Assembly (NCBI GenBank): GCA_948567375.1
Contig: OX419761.1
Coordinates: 46,626,501 to 46,690,500 of the forward strand
Length of the DNA stretch: 64,000 bases
Direction of reading: 5' to 3'
From: Lunularia cruciata
Lineage: Eukaryota; Streptophyta; Marchantiopsida; Lunulariales; Lunulariaceae
Shown: positions 1 through 12,571 of the stretch, piece after piece
Numbering within the stretch: position 1 is the first letter of the stretch
How the letters are laid out: each line of letters starts with the position of its first letter
Made by a program: the position numbers and the translations under genes
Notes under the pieces: model-generated
Told to the model about the DNA's origin: nothing
Database searches by the model: none
The model's input: only the letters and a program-made list of their open reading frames with translations

Positions 1-890
1 AGTCACCCTTTGAATTGTGTTAGTCATTGTATACTTGATATACATATTTTTTGGTTTAAAAAAAAGAATTACATGTATAATAGACAAGTTCATTGATTCT
101 TAATCCATACGTCTAGTTTAGTAAAACATTGACTTCTAAACCACCTAAACTTTGGTACAAGATAACACTTTGGGTGTTCAAATATTTCTAAATGTTTGAG
201 CTTGCTCATCGCTTTGATACATCCTTACTAAACACTAATGAGCATTACACACATGCCACTTGCATTGCCTTATTGTCCATATCATCCAAAGTCATATATT
301 AGAAGTCAACTTTTGCTCAAATAACAGTCTCATGAATAAAAAGCATGTTCTTCTCATTGAACATGTATGTTTCATGCAGACAAAGAATTTTATGGTACAA
401 ACAACCTCTTGAATTAACATTTATCTAGATAGGTGTCATGTTTATATGGACTTCAAACTCCCATACAGGACTTTGTGTAAAACAAGTATCCTTTTGGTAT
501 AACAAAACCAAAGTTTTGCATTTTATTTAGTTGTAGTTTAAAATTTAAAGATTATATAAATATTATACTTATCTTATCTAATTTCCATGAAATAAAATAA
601 CTTTGAATTGAAAATTTTAAAGTTTCTAAACACAATAATAGTCTTGAGAGTTGCAAGTGCATACAATTTTCCAATTGTATAAGTGTTGTTGTTGTGTTGA
701 TGAAGAAGAGTTTCTTTATGATGGTTGATAAAAGGGAAAGACTTACCTTCTATACTCTGAATCCAATGTTTTTAAATATTATGCAAAATTATTTGAAATC
801 AATGATATTCATATATGCACTTTTGTATCATAACATCCATTGGTACATGCATACTCTCTTTGAATATTTAGTGGCATATTGTAAGTAGAT
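1..890. other. AT-rich spacer, no gene seen
   Basis: No coding pattern, RNA gene or terminal repeat is visible. The stretch is AT-rich with only short chance open frames, and precedes a degraded LTR-like repeat. Confidence 0.5.
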
Positions 891-899
891 GAAAGATGT

Positions 900-1500
900 T
901 TGATTATATGGATTTTAACCAAGCTTATAAATTAGCTAAAATCAACTAGAGTTAATCAAAACTAAGACAAATGTGTTTTTTTAAGTGTGGGTTAACAAAT
1001 TAACATCACCAACATGGATTATAGTGTGTTTTTTATGTTCTTCATATATATTTTGCTTAGAAGAAAGTTTTGAGAACTATTGGATACACAAGCCTTTTTG
1101 GTGTGGATTTTCTACAATCAAAGGATAGCCCATGGGAAGGAATCCTTGACTTATTTGCTAGGTGAAGATAAGATCACATTGCTTATGGAGATAATTTTCA
1201 TGAGTACAAATATTCTTTTGACTTTGACTCTTTATGACTTTTTGCATAGTAAATTGAGTTATTGTATTAATTAGTAACTTTTGGTCTAAGAGTTTTACAA
1301 TTATATAACCAAGGAAGAGGAGTTAATCATCATTCTTTTATTTGCAACTATTTTAGTCTTATTTGGAGCTCTGGCGAGTAATGACTTGAGTCTTGGAACT
1401 ACCTCACAATTTTACTCTTGGAGTAGTGTCATGGAGTTTTGTCCTCCATCTCCTTAGGTTATTATGTGATGCATTAATAGCCATTAGAGCCTACTATATA
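900..1500 (+). repeat. degraded copy of the TGTAACACCC-type LTR family, 5' truncated
   Basis: This stretch matches, with many substitutions, the reverse complement of 9697-10386. Shared words include AAGCCTTTTT, GGATAGCCCATG, AAGGAATCCTTGACTTA and GACTTGAGTCTTGGA. A third copy lies near 60378-60860 in the same orientation as this one. The terminal TGTAACACCC is missing here, so the copy is truncated or too diverged at that end. It lies just outside the old chromovirus at 1615-18522. Confidence 0.6.
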
Positions 1501-1614
1501 TTAATCTTTTAACATTTTGCATAGTGTTTAATAAATGAGATATTCACAAAACCTTTTGCTCCTACTTTTATGGATATTCTTCTTGATATGATCTTTATGA
1601 TTTGTTAGCAAGCA

Positions 1615-2038
1615 TGTAAAAGACCAAGACCGAGGAGAGAAATAGGAGAATGGAAGATCACATTGGGACACTTGAATGTGGGAAAACTCCAAATGCCTAG
1701 CATGAGCTTTGGCTCTTGTATTTATAGGGAGCATACAAGGCCCTATTGAAGCTTCCCAAGAAGCTTCTTTGGGCTGCTTTCTTGAAGTGAAAGCCAAGTT
1801 AAACGAGAAGCTTCTCACAAGCTTCCTGCTTGAAGTCATTTACTTGGCATGCAAACTAAGCTGGTTGGAAGCTTCTAGAAGCTTTCTTCTAGAAACTACA
1901 TACTTGGGGTGCAAGCTAAGCTAGTGAGAAGCTTCCCAAGAAGCTTCATAGATGCTTCTAGAATGTTATAGGCTAATTTGGCCTATTCATTACTTTCTTC
2001 ACCTTGACTAACTTTGTTGCTAAACTCATATTGTTACA
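1615..2038 (-). repeat. 3' LTR of the old chromovirus
   Basis: A 424-bp LTR alignable over its whole length with 18099-18522. On the plus strand it reads TGTAAAAGACC to ATTGTTACA. It contains many AAGCTT-based words (such as GAAGCTTC), giving local dyad symmetry. A purine tract lies just inside it at about 2039-2050. Confidence 0.85.
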
Positions 2039-2085
2039 TATTCCCCCACCGCTAGTTGGTGACACCTTTGCTGCCATTGAAGCTT

Positions 2086-2250
2086 CAAACTCTTGGATGG
2101 ATGTTTGTGTATTCTGAAGATAAGAAGGAAGCTCCCAAGTGGCATCATGAAGGGGATAGCCCTTCCAAAGGACCTTATACTCTTTATGTTGTTGGCAGTT
2201 GTGTTGGATGTCGTGATGTGCAAGTATACAATCAACTTTGTACTCCTCAT
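2086..2250 (-). pseudogene. chromodomain at the integrase C-terminus (old chromovirus)
   Basis: The minus-strand translation shows EEYKVDCILAHH, then EYKVLWKGYP, then ATWELPSYLQN. These are the three blocks of a chromodomain of the chromovirus integrase type, with the aromatic and W-K-G-Y residues in place. In this family the domain directs integration to modified histones. It sits at the end of pol, about 50 bp from the purine tract and 3' LTR, as expected. The reading frame upstream is broken, so no functional protein is made. Confidence 0.85.
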
Positions 2251-2380
2251 GATCATGGATAGAGATGGGAGGAGGAAGAGATTGGACACAAGAGGAAAAA
2301 GAAGATGGATTAGGAGCAAAGGATTTTAACTTGGACACATAAAAGATAGGGTGGATGCACATATGACAAGGTAGTGCAAG

Positions 2381-2900
2381 TCAATAAGCAACAAGAGAGA
2401 TGACTTGGGTGACATCAAAGAGTCTTATCCAATCAAAAGCGAGATTACAAACTTGGGTATCAAGTGGGAGGGGCAATTTACTGGAAGAGAGCATGACTTT
2501 GTCACCAACTAGAAAGGTGAGATCACGATGATGTGGTCTGCATATTAATTCTGACTCTTTTGAGCAACAAGGAGGTGAGACTTGGCTTGTTGGAGGGATT
2601 GGCATATGGTGGTCAAGAAGGTTGAAGTATGAGGGACATGAGATGGAAGAGGAACAAGAAGGGACTCTAGAACAAGTGGATCTTGGCCAAAATTGAAAAA
2701 GAAAGGAGAGAATCCGGTGCTTGCCTATATGGAGTTATTGTATGCAAACTCTACAATTGCAAGACATTCATCCCAATTGGTGTGATGAATATTGACGAAT
2801 GCACAAAGCATATCCTCCAAGGTGCAATTTTCAATTGGTACACACATTTTTCTGTTTTGTTTTGGTTTGTTAAAGTTTTGAACAAGAAGTGAATTAAGAA
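2381..2900 (-). pseudogene. integrase C-terminal part (old chromovirus)
   Basis: Minus-strand fragments include HHRDLTFLVGDKVMLSSSKL (2381-2605), typical of the linker after the gypsy integrase core. Around 2740 there is an EFAYNNS-like stretch, the usual end of the core domain. Between these and the catalytic part near 6194 lies an inserted plus-strand element. The frame carries several stops. Confidence 0.75.
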
Positions 2901-5665
2901 AGCCAAATTATGAAGGAAAGAATGGACTTGTGTGTCTTTGGAGTAAACCCAAAGAAGTTGACCTTGAGTCGAGAACCAGAAGTACTAGGATAGGGTTACA
3001 AAGAGACAAATCCAAAGAAGGGTGTCTTTGGATCGGGAAGCAAAGGCCAATATGAAGATGGTGTAACAACCTCTCTATATGTCAGGCTGGGCAAGAAGTA
3101 CACTTCAAGAAATGACAGAGGTAGGAGAAGAATACCTTGATAGTGACAAGAAACCAACACATAGAAGAAGTGAGAGTTGATTTTCAAATTGACTCAAGAA
3201 TGATTGCACTTTGGGGTACCAAAAAATTGCAAATACGCAGGAAGAAATTGAATATGTCAAGTAAATATCCTATTTCTCTAAGTATTTGTCCTATATTAAT
3301 GTGTGTCAAGAAGCCAATTGAGAGTGAAATTTTCCAAAGTCCAAAAGGAGTTAGAGTGTTGCATCTAGGAGAGGGGATGGTCTTCCAATGCCAAAGAACT
3401 AAAGAGAAAATCATGGCAAAGAAAACTAAGAACGCACTCACAATGAGGAGTTTTTCAATTTGGAGATTAGATGTCATAGCTAGGATCAAGGTCTTGATTA
3501 GACTTTGGATTACATTCTTGGCATGGAATTGGAATTTCTGTTTTCCAAGCATCATGGCAAAGATATCTACTAGTAATTGTGAGGAAGGCACTAAAGTAGA
3601 GGGGAAGAGAGGAAATATGGCTTGATGGACTGAGTCGGATTGGAGGTTAGTATCGGGGAGGGAAATAGGAGAGGAAATTGGGATCACCTTCTATTGGAAG
3701 TGTGATGCTGCAGAGGAGACCGCGGAAATCAAAAACTTGTTCTTCACTCCACATACTAACAATGGCTACAAAGTGAAGTCCTATCAGGCCCCAATCAAGC
3801 AGAGAATTGTGGGAGCAATAATGGCTATGTTCAAACCTAAAAGAACAACATATGTGAACATGTAGGAGGCAATCTTCTTCCACCACATGTTTTCAAGAGT
3901 GAAGGTGAACTGAGCAAAGTGCTTCCACCAACAAACAAGGCAGATGATCGTCAATTGGAGAACCAATTTGACTCCACATTACTTTGCATCGTTTGCAACA
4001 CACTTCTACTTTGGACTAAATTTGTTGAAAATGGAGGAGAGGCAGCATATGGTGTAATATTTCCATCTTGATCTATGATGAGAAGAGGATGAAGAGGAGC
4101 AACAATATATGTTACAATTGTGAGCCAACAATGATCACTTCATCAGAATGGGACAGAGGGAGATGGTGGAAGGAAGAAGTCCAAAGACAAAGAAGTAGAC
4201 TAAACCCAAAGAGGTAGCATTGCCCTAGACATGACGAAAGATCCAAAGACTTAATCCGCAAGGTAAGAAGATGGTGAAGGAGGAGGCTTTAGAGATAGAG
4301 TCAAAAAGGAGAGACAAAGTCTAGAGGAGGAGACTCAAAAGAAGACAAGCTCACACTATAGAGTGAGGAATTTGGAAGTGAGAGTGATGGTGAAGAGGAA
4401 GTCTAGCAATTGATTGAGGCAAAAGAAGATGAGGCATTCCATGCAGCAATTAATCATATGGAGGGAGGAGATAATCCTTGCTTAGAATTGGGCATGGATG
4501 AAGAGCCAAAGAGGGAAGACCAGAAAGGAAGTAGAGCCAAGAAGTCCATAATAGTTGAACTTGCAAGAGAGTGTAACCCAAAAAGAAGAAGAAGCTAAGG
4601 AACTTTGGGTGGATGCAGTCTTGAAGAAGAAGACTTTAGAGAACTTGCAAGAGAGTTTTGAGAAGCGTGAAGAGAGATGCACCGTCAAGCCGTAGAGTTG
4701 AAAGCACAAATGACATTGTTGGTGAAGATGAAAGAGGAGGCCAGTGAAGTTTGCATTGAAAGTATTCATGTGAAGGTGATGGCGGCTATGATGGAGTAGG
4801 AGTTAGAGAGCCTGAAGAAGAGTACAACCGGAAAAGATCAAGCATGGCAGAGAGAGTTGGCAATCTAACACCAAGAGGAGGAAAGATTGCATGGTTTGGT
4901 CAGGGGTGTTGAGATATAGAGTGCTTAGTATGCCAAAGGGCAGAAGATGCTTGTTGTGTACACAGATGAGTTAAAGATGCACCAATAAGATTTCAAGGCA
5001 AAATGATCTTGGGGGTATGCATCAGAGTCAATAGGAGAAGTGGTTGGCAGATTGTGAGCCATGCTGAGCACAAAGTCTGAAAGGAGATTGAAGGAAGTGA
5101 GATTGCACAAATTGAAATTACTTGTGCAAGAAACTCAAAAGAGGCGAGCAAAAAATGTAGATATGAACACTCTTTTGATTCGTTTGAGCAAAAGAGTAGA
5201 TAGGAAGATAATTGAAGTAGGAGATAATGTAAGTCTTAGATTAGATTTAGTGAACTCAGAGTTAGAAAGACTTTGGAGTAGTGTGAAGGAAGATAAGAAG
5301 TCCAAAGTAGCAAAAGTAGGAGTGCAGGTGTATTTGGATCAGTTATTTTAGACATTAGAGAAGAGTAGGTCAAAAGATAAAGATGTAGATAGATTAGATA
5401 TGAGTGCAATTGTGATTCAAAGTGAAGAGGTGGTAGAAATAGCAAAGGATTTAGTGGTATTTAATAGACCCAAAGAAGGAGAAATTATAAGAGGATCATT
5501 AGGGTTGAGGGCCAAAGAAGAGGTAGACATCGGGTAGGATTGAGATATGAAGAGGCAAATATAAAGAGGTGCATTATCATTTTAGATCTACAGGTTGGTA
5601 AAGTTGTTGTAGAATGGTATTTTTGTTAGTAATTGTTAATTGCTTTACTATTTAAAGGGGGCATT
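2900..5665 (+). mobile_element. plus-strand LTR-element internal region, no pol recognised
   Basis: This stretch splits the integrase of the old chromovirus. It is strikingly purine-rich on the plus strand (runs of GAAGAGGA, AAAGAAG) and ends in AAAGGGGGCATT, a polypurine tract directly before an LTR at 5666. Open stretches are short (for example 3137-3625 and 5061-5351) and rich in Lys, Glu and Arg. I recognise no protease, reverse transcriptase or integrase. A 5' LTR matching 5666-6146 was not found, so the left boundary is approximate. It is best read as a truncated or non-autonomous LTR retrotransposon. Confidence 0.55.
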
Positions 5666-6146
5666 TGTAGTGTTTCATTGTTCATTATTCCAAATTTCTG
5701 AAGATAGATAAAGCAAAGTGCTAATTTTACTGCTCATCACTTAAGCTTAATTTTGAGCATCAATTTTATATTTGTGTTTGTGAGTGTGTGGAGAATTTTG
5801 AAGTGCAAGTCAATATGCTTGTTGGATGTTGGATTATGTAGCCTTGATCTTTGTTTTGTGTGTTTGATCTTGAGTGAAGTGCAATCGGAGCAATGCCTTG
5901 ACAGATCTGAGAGGAATTGTAGTGCTAGTAGTCTTTTGCATTTAGGAGTGCAATGTTGAGTTGATGTGAAGCAATTTTGATCAAAGAAGTTGTGCCTTTA
6001 GTGGAGGGGTAGAACACAATTTTGAGGTGAAGGTGCCTTACAGTGAAGTAATTGTCTTTGGAAGGATCTAAATTATCACAATCAAGTTTCTTTTAAAGAT
6101 TTGATGTAGTTGTGATTAGTGAGTGTTAATTTGTGATAAGACTACA
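5666..6146 (+). repeat. 3' LTR of the plus-strand element
   Basis: The segment runs from TGTAGTGTTTC to AAGACTACA, so it has the 5'-TG...CA-3' ends of an LTR and complementary termini (TGTAGT/ACTACA). The tract AAAGGGGGCATT precedes it immediately. Integrase sequence of the minus-strand chromovirus resumes shortly after it. Confidence 0.65.
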
Positions 6147-6193
6147 AATCAATGCTTTTTACTCTCTTTTGGGTGTGGTTTCTACCTAAGAGA

Positions 6194-7074
6194 TTAAAGA
6201 AACAACCAAGAAGAACTACTTGTTACCATTTTTCTTTGTATTTGGACATTTTTGATTTGTATCTTTGTGAGAACCAACTTTATTTGCCTGATTACCACAA
6301 AAGTGATATTTGTTGGGTCGTCACATTGCACGTTCAATTTATCCATCATTTTGAGGATGATAGGCACTAGACAAAGCAAGCTTGGTGTAGAGTATATAGA
6401 AGAGTGCTTGCTAAACTTTCTTGGTGAATTGAGGATCATAGTTGGAGATGAGTACACACAACATCCCATGATGTTTGAATACATTATCGAAGTAGATCTA
6501 TGCCAAGGTTGGAGCATCCACAATATCAACTATTGTGCCAAATAGATTTGCTTACTAAGCTTATCCACAAACACCACAATTGTTGTGTGACCTTGCTTTG
6601 TCTTGGGCAAGGAGGTGATGAGATCTAAGCTTACATGTTCCCAACGACTAGATGGAATGGGGAGTGGTTGAAGGAGTCCACTCGGTTTTTGGTTATTGGC
6701 CTTGTTGCGTTGGCTGCTCTCACATGATCAGAAAAACTCCTAAACATCATGTACCATGTTAGGCCACCACCATTGGTGTTGGAAGGTACCCAAGGTCTTG
6801 TTACAACCATGTGACCAAGAATTGGTAGTTCATGAGCTTCTTGAAGGCGCATAAGTTGGCAATCACCTTTGGCTAGAACATAGATCTGGTCCTCATGGAA
6901 TAAAAGGCCTTCTTTGAAGAAGAAGGTGTTGTACTCCTTGTTGCATGCTACAAGGCAACCATATACCATCTGAAAGAATGGATCTTGTTGTAGAGCTATC
7001 CTAAACTTGATTTGGACTTTGGAATCGACCGACACTATCATAATTGTTGCCGTGATGAGAAGAAGAGAATTCAA
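6194..7074 (-). pseudogene. integrase zinc-binding and core fragments (old chromovirus)
   Basis: The minus-strand frame at 6631-7074 reads through a region typical of the end of RNase H and the H2C2 zinc-binding start of integrase (FFKEGLLFHEDQIYV, HELPILGHM, where an HxxxxH pair would lie). The frame at 6194-6545 continues into the core. Frameshifts separate the pieces. The order along the minus strand agrees with the fragments at 7499-8440 and 2381-2900. Confidence 0.7.
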
Positions 7075-7498
7075 ATTAGGTCATAATGATAGGGTATCAA
7101 GGATGATATTGAACCAACTAGGTTTGTACTCAAGTTTGATGTCAAACAATTGTAGTTGTTACTTCTATCAATAATGTCGACTCTTCATGTGTTCAAATGT
7201 AATGTTTGCAACAAGGGCTTGTGATTAGTTTGCATGAACACTTGTTTCCCCAAGAGATAATGCCTCCATACCTTGGTGGTATATACCATTGCTATTTGTT
7301 CTTTATCTTGAGTAGAGTAATTCCTCTCTGCTGTATTTAGTCTACAAGACACAAAGACAATAGGATGTAATCCATCTTGAATTCTTGTTGTAACACAACT
7401 TTGATTGCAAAGTTAAAAGCATCAAAATCAACCCCACGTGGTAGTTGAGGATCATATGGTTGAAGAATTGGTCTTGAAGACACCATATGTTTCAAATT

Positions 7499-8440
7499 CT
7501 AGAATGCTTCTTCATGCTTGTTAGTCCATTGAAAGCTCAAGTTCTTCCCCAAGAGATTGGTCAATGGTGCGGCCACATGAGGATGGTAGTTGATGAACCA
7601 TTGGTGAAAACTAGCCATTCCATAAAATGCCCATACTTCAGTGGCATCCTTTGAAGTAGGCCAATTAGTAATGGACTTGATTTTTTCCTCTTCCATCTTG
7701 ATCCCCTCCGATGAGATCTTGTGAACCAAGAAGGTAACTTCCTTCTGCCAAAAGGCATACTTGAACTTCTTGCAATAAAAATTCCACTTTTGTAGTCATC
7801 TTGGGACTTCTTGCACATGATTCACATGTTCTATCTTTGTCCTACTATAGATTAAGATATCATCCAAGACCACCATCATGTACCAATCCAACATTCCATC
7901 CAACACTCGATGCATCTCATCCATGAAGATTGTTAGAGCATTAATGAGTCCAAAAGGCATAACTCTCTACTCAAAATGTCCATACCTTGTGCAAAAGGCA
8001 ATCTTTTGCACATCCTCCTTATCAATGGGGATTTGCTAGTAGCTACTACTAAGATCCAACTTGGAGAAGCATCATGCTCCACTCAATTGATCAAGCAAGT
8101 CATCAATTCAAGGCAAAGGGTATGCATTCTTCACTGTCTCTTTACTGAGCCTAAGATAATCAATACAAAAATGAAGTCCTCCATCCTTCTTTGGAACAAG
8201 TAGTACCGGTGCTCCCCAAGGAGATGTACTATATCATATAAAATCCTTCTCTAACAACTTCATGAGTGTTGTTTGCAACTCCTCCAACTCCTTTGGTGAG
8301 AGCCAATAGATTGGTCTACTCACTGGAGTACTCCCTTGTACTAACTCAATCTTGAAGGGCATACCACAATTAGAGGGTAATCCCTTTGGCAGATCATCTG
8401 GGAACACATCCACAAATTCTTGAATTATGTGGTCAACCAT
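7499..8440 (-). pseudogene. reverse transcriptase and RNase H fragments (old chromovirus)
   Basis: At 8234-8440 the minus strand encodes the stretch before the RT fingers (FVDVFPDDLPKGLP, RPIYWLSPKELEEL). Near 7850 a catalytic-motif remnant reads VVLDDILIYS, keeping the two aspartates of the YxDD box. At 7499-7729 it encodes the RT thumb and connection (KISSEGIKMEEEKIKSI, NWPTSKDATEVWAF). The frame is broken between these blocks. The protein matches the Ty3/gypsy type. Confidence 0.8.
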
Positions 8441-9185
8441 TGCTCAATGAGGCTCCTAACTCTTGTTGGATCCTCCTTGTGCAATCGGCTTGATCCACAC
8501 TGCAAAAATAAACTTATCTTCCTCCAAAGCTTGCTCTATAGCTGCTTCATTGAAAAACTTCTCATATATGGATTTATCTTACTCCAAGGCTCACTCTATT
8601 TTTGCTTTCCTGACAAAATTCTTGTCTTGGGACTTCTCTTCCTTCAAAGCTCACTCTATGGCTATTGTCTTTACAAACTTCCCATCTTGGGGCTTCTCTT
8701 CTTCCAAATCTTGCTTTATGGCTGCTTTCCTTACAAACTTCTCATCTTGGGACTGACTATCCTTAGGTGTCTTACTCAATGTAATATTGCAAGGATAGCA
8801 GAGAAACACAGATGCACAAATACAAGTTTCACACTTAAACTCCGATGCCCCAAAGGAGCACCTTCTCTTTATTATATAGACAAAGAAGATCTCCTTCAAG
8901 GAAACTCCACCATAAGATTAGGCACATAGATAGGTGATATGTCAGCAAGCTCCACCCTTGGATTACTTACTTGGATGGGTGATATGTCCGTCTTGGTCCT
9001 ATTTGGTTGGGCAAACAAGCTTTGACCAGAGAGAATATTTTAGGGAATATTCCTAAATGAATACCAAAATCATGTGGGTGAGGTACAATTAAGCTTTCAA
9101 TGAGACAAAGCAAGAGGGAGGGAAGGCCATACTTTTCTCCATTAAGAGGGGGGGGGGAATTGCACATTTTTGAGACCTAATTCAT

Positions 9186-10602
9186 TATAATACCAAGAGC
9201 TAGTCATATGATCTAGATGTGAAATTTGGTTTGGGAACATCTAGAATGATGTTATACATGATGGTCAAAATATATCAGATATAAATATCACCAAAAGAGG
9301 ACTTCTACTAATAGGGCAGAAACCAAAATAGACTTGAGAACCTTAGAACCTATAGCTAAAAATATGATTTAAAGGTGAGAATTGGTTTGGTAACATTTGG
9401 AAGGATGTTACACATGATGGAATAAATAGATCAAAAAGAGGTATCACCAAAAGTGGACTTTTACTAATAGAGTAGGAATTGAAAGATGCCCAAAATCTTG
9501 GAAGGCCTAAATGAATGAATTAGGCCTCAAAAATATGCAGATTCCCCCCAACAAAGGAAAATTTGGCCTTCCCTCCCCTTGCTTTGTCTCGTTGAGAGCT
9601 TTCCTATGGTACCTTATGTGATTCTTAGATTCCAATAGGAAGATTCCCTAAAAGATTCCCTTTGATCAAAGCTTGTTTGACCAACCAGATAGGACTTGTG
9701 AGCCGGCCTGTTTCTCACTCAGGATGAACATCTGATAGCTATTATGGTAGCGCACCATGGACTAAGAAGGCAAGGAACCCCAACTCCATCATACTCCTCC
9801 AAGGCTAACACTCCAAGACTCAAGACATTGCTCACTAGAGAACTCAATGAGAGAGATAGTTACAAATGAAAGGATGATGAGTACCTTCTCACCCCTTGTT
9901 TATATACTTGTGAAATAGTTACGTACCAAAGTTACTAATTACCGTAGTAACTCAAGTTACTAGACTAAAAGTCAAGTAAAGTCAAAAAGTAGAAAGGAAT
10001 ATCCATTCACATGGGCATATTCCCCTAAGCATGTGGTCTTATCTTGACCCAACCACTAAGTCAAGGATTCCTTCACATGGGCTATCCTTGGACTAAAGAA
10101 GAATCCAAAATAAAAAGGCTTGCGGGCCCAAGAGTTCTCAACTCTTTCCCCAAAGCCAAACACCTAGGAATAATACCAAGTCAACACACTAGAATCCAAA
10201 ATAGTGATGCTCATCTTTTCTACTTCCTCTAAAGTAAGGTCCCCTCTATCTTAGCTATGACTAACTTTAGCTAACCATGACTAATACAAAACCATCCTTT
10301 ATCTCTATATAAATAATATCTCTTAAGTACTTGTAATACCAAGCTAAATATCACAATACCACACACATGCACAAATGGGTGTTACAGACCTAGACCAGAC
10401 ATGTCACCAATCCAAGTAAGTAATCCAAGGGTGGAGCTTGTTGACACATCACCTGTTTGTGTGCCTAATCCTATGGTGGAGCTTCCTTGGAGGAGATCCT
10501 CTTTGTCTATATAATAAAGAGAAGGTGCTCCTTTTGGGGCATCAAATGTTTGAGTGTGTAATCTGTGTTTTCTCTCTTCTCTTGTACTAAGAGTATAAGA
10601 TT
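9186..10602 (+). repeat. inverted LTR copy inserted into the LTR
   Basis: From 9186 (TATAATACCAAGAGC) the sequence is the reverse complement of the LTR end seen at 16482. It continues to about 9696, and resumes at 10387 up to about 10602 (rc of the LTR start). The copy is therefore one inverted LTR with a further insertion at 9697-10386. Together with the flanking direct halves it makes a long imperfect inverted repeat. Confidence 0.75.
9697..10386 (-). repeat. solo LTR-like insertion, TGTAACACCC family
   Basis: The block interrupts the inverted LTR. Read on the minus strand it starts TGTAACACCCATTTGTGC and ends CCGGCTCACA, the TG...CA form of an LTR. It has no coding content. Related copies are at about 900-1500 and 60378-60860. 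The flanks GGACT and GACCT are similar but not identical, so the target duplication is uncertain. Confidence 0.6.
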
Positions 10603-10898
10603 TATCTATTTAGACCTCCAAAATTGCCTTCAAAGATTTCAGGCACATTTTGGTTCCTTCTCTATTAGTAGAAGTCTCCTTTTTGTGATACCTCTTTTTG
10701 ATCTATTTAGTCCATCATATGTAACATCTTTTAGAGATGTTATCAAACAAAATTTCACATCTAGATCATATGGCTAACTCTTGGTATTACAAACCTCCCT
10801 CCTTTTAAGATGCAACATCCTTGTTGTGTAGTTGTTGCTAAAACACTTGCACCATCACCGATGCATGTGTCAAATTGGCAATGGGCTCCCAAGTTGCC

Positions 10899-12005
10899 TC
10901 ATAGAGGGAGTAACCTTTCCATTGTACCAAATAGTCCCCACGGATGGCGAGTACCATGGATGCATTTCTGGAAGATACTCTCTACTTCATATTCCTCCGT
11001 GTCATCAATGAATGTTAGACAAGGTAGACTGTCTTGTGTGGAATGACAAGGGTCAATCAGGAAGCATATTTGCATTGTAGGGAAACATGGAACACTGGAT
11101 GGATCTTCATATGTGGTGGTAGCTTGAAGTGATAGGCCACAGTGCCAACTTGATGAAGAATAGAAAAAAGACCCAATAAAATGAAGTCTTAGCTTACAAG
11201 GGCCAATTAATGTGAGGTTGGTTGTAGACAACCACAATTGATCCCAACATTGAACTCCATATGCTTATGGTGTGCATCAGCATATTGCATCTATAAGTTT
11301 TGTGCAATCTACAATCTATGCTTGGCGCTCTCCATACCTTGTTGGAGAGCGCCATTTTAGAAACAAATGTGTTGATTGCATTGACCTTGGTAGCCACCGG
11401 ATGGATCTTCATCAAGCTAGAAGGTGTGAAGGGATGCTCACCATACATGAGGAAGAATAGAGGAACATGGGTGGATGCATTCACCAAATTGCTATAAGCA
11501 AATTCTACCAATGGGAGTAGGGTGTCTCTTGCTCCCCTAAGGTGAAGCCATGCAACATGTCTTCAAAAATGCAATTAGCCTGTTTTGTTTGTCCATATGT
11601 TTGTGGGTGGTAAGCTGTGGACATGGCCAACTTGGTTTTGAAGAAACCAAAGAATGATCACCAAAACAAACTAGTGAATTGAGTGCTCCTATTGGTGATG
11701 AGTACTTGAGACAAGACATGGTGAGAGAAGATTGCATCTAACTATAATAGAGCTAATTATGGAGCAGTCACATCCTTGGTGGTAGGGCGTACATGAATCA
11801 TTTTGCTAAGCTGGTCCACAAAGACCATGATGCAGTCAAACTTTGAGGTGGTCTTGGGTAATTCACAAACGAGATCCATCTTCACTTGTTTCCAATGTGT
11901 AGGAGTGGGGAGATAATGAACAAGCCCTATAGGAGCTTGATTAGAAGTTGTGTTTAGTTGACAGAGTAGGCAGGTATGCACATAGTCCATCATGTTGTTG
12001 CTCAT
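10899..12005 (-). pseudogene. integrase and degenerate chromodomain (nested chromovirus)
   Basis: Minus-strand fragments at 11757-12005 contain the end of the zinc-binding region (CLLCQLN) followed by WKQVKMDLVCELP and CIMVFVDQLSKM, the start of the integrase core including its first aspartate. At 11194-11511 the core ends with EFAYSNLVNASTHVPLFF and the GEHP stretch. At 10899-11237 the terminus has EEYEVESIFQK followed by a scrambled WKGY region, a decayed chromodomain. The pieces lie in different frames. Confidence 0.8.
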
Positions 12006-12571
12006 CTTAGGCCAATTGTAATGGCACTAGATTGCATCCAAGGTCTTGTCCACTCCGACTTGGCCTGCAATGGCTGAATCATGACATTTCACTAGAATAG
12101 TAGTGCGTAATTTTGAGACATTTGGGATCCATAATATACCATTACAAAAGGTGAGTGCTTGGGTGTTGGTGATGCCTTTGGATGATTGCGCTCCTACAGT
12201 TTGTGGATCAGTTTTGTAGTAGCTAGAATCTCGGGCTAGAATTTAGGGTTAATCTTAACCTCGGCCACCAAATTTTTTACCATTGGCATGCGAGTGAATG
12301 CATCTACAAGTTGCTTCTCACCTTCAACATAGGTGATTGTCATGTTGAAGCACTATTGCTACTTTGCCTGCTAAATCTAGCAATAAGATAGATCTTTTTG
12401 TGTCTCAAGTTAGACCAGAGGTTTTTGGTCTGTCTCTACTACAAATGCTTTCTTGCCAAAATAGTGCTTCCAATGCTTGGTTGCTAGGACAATGGCCAAC
12501 TCTTCTCGTTTTGAGGTGTGATAGTTGCACTCTATCGGTAACAACTTTTGAGAGAAATATACAATTGGATG

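Larger units (their letters stand above)
8780..10790 (-). repeat. 3' LTR of the nested chromovirus, interrupted by insertions
   Basis: 8780-9185 and about 10603-10790 together match the intact 587-bp LTR at 15896-16482. They are separated by about 1.4 kb that starts and ends with the same LTR family in opposite orientation. The LTR ends GGTATTACA at 10790, next to the purine tract. Confidence 0.8.

Noticed and set aside
1709-1924. Small plus-strand frame with repeated LLE.TYL/SWLEAS words
   Set aside because: It is the AAGCTT-rich repeat of the chromovirus LTR read in frame, not a gene.
3137-3687. Overlapping frames on both strands inside the purine-rich element
   Set aside because: Both strands stay open because of biased composition; no retroviral or host domain is visible.
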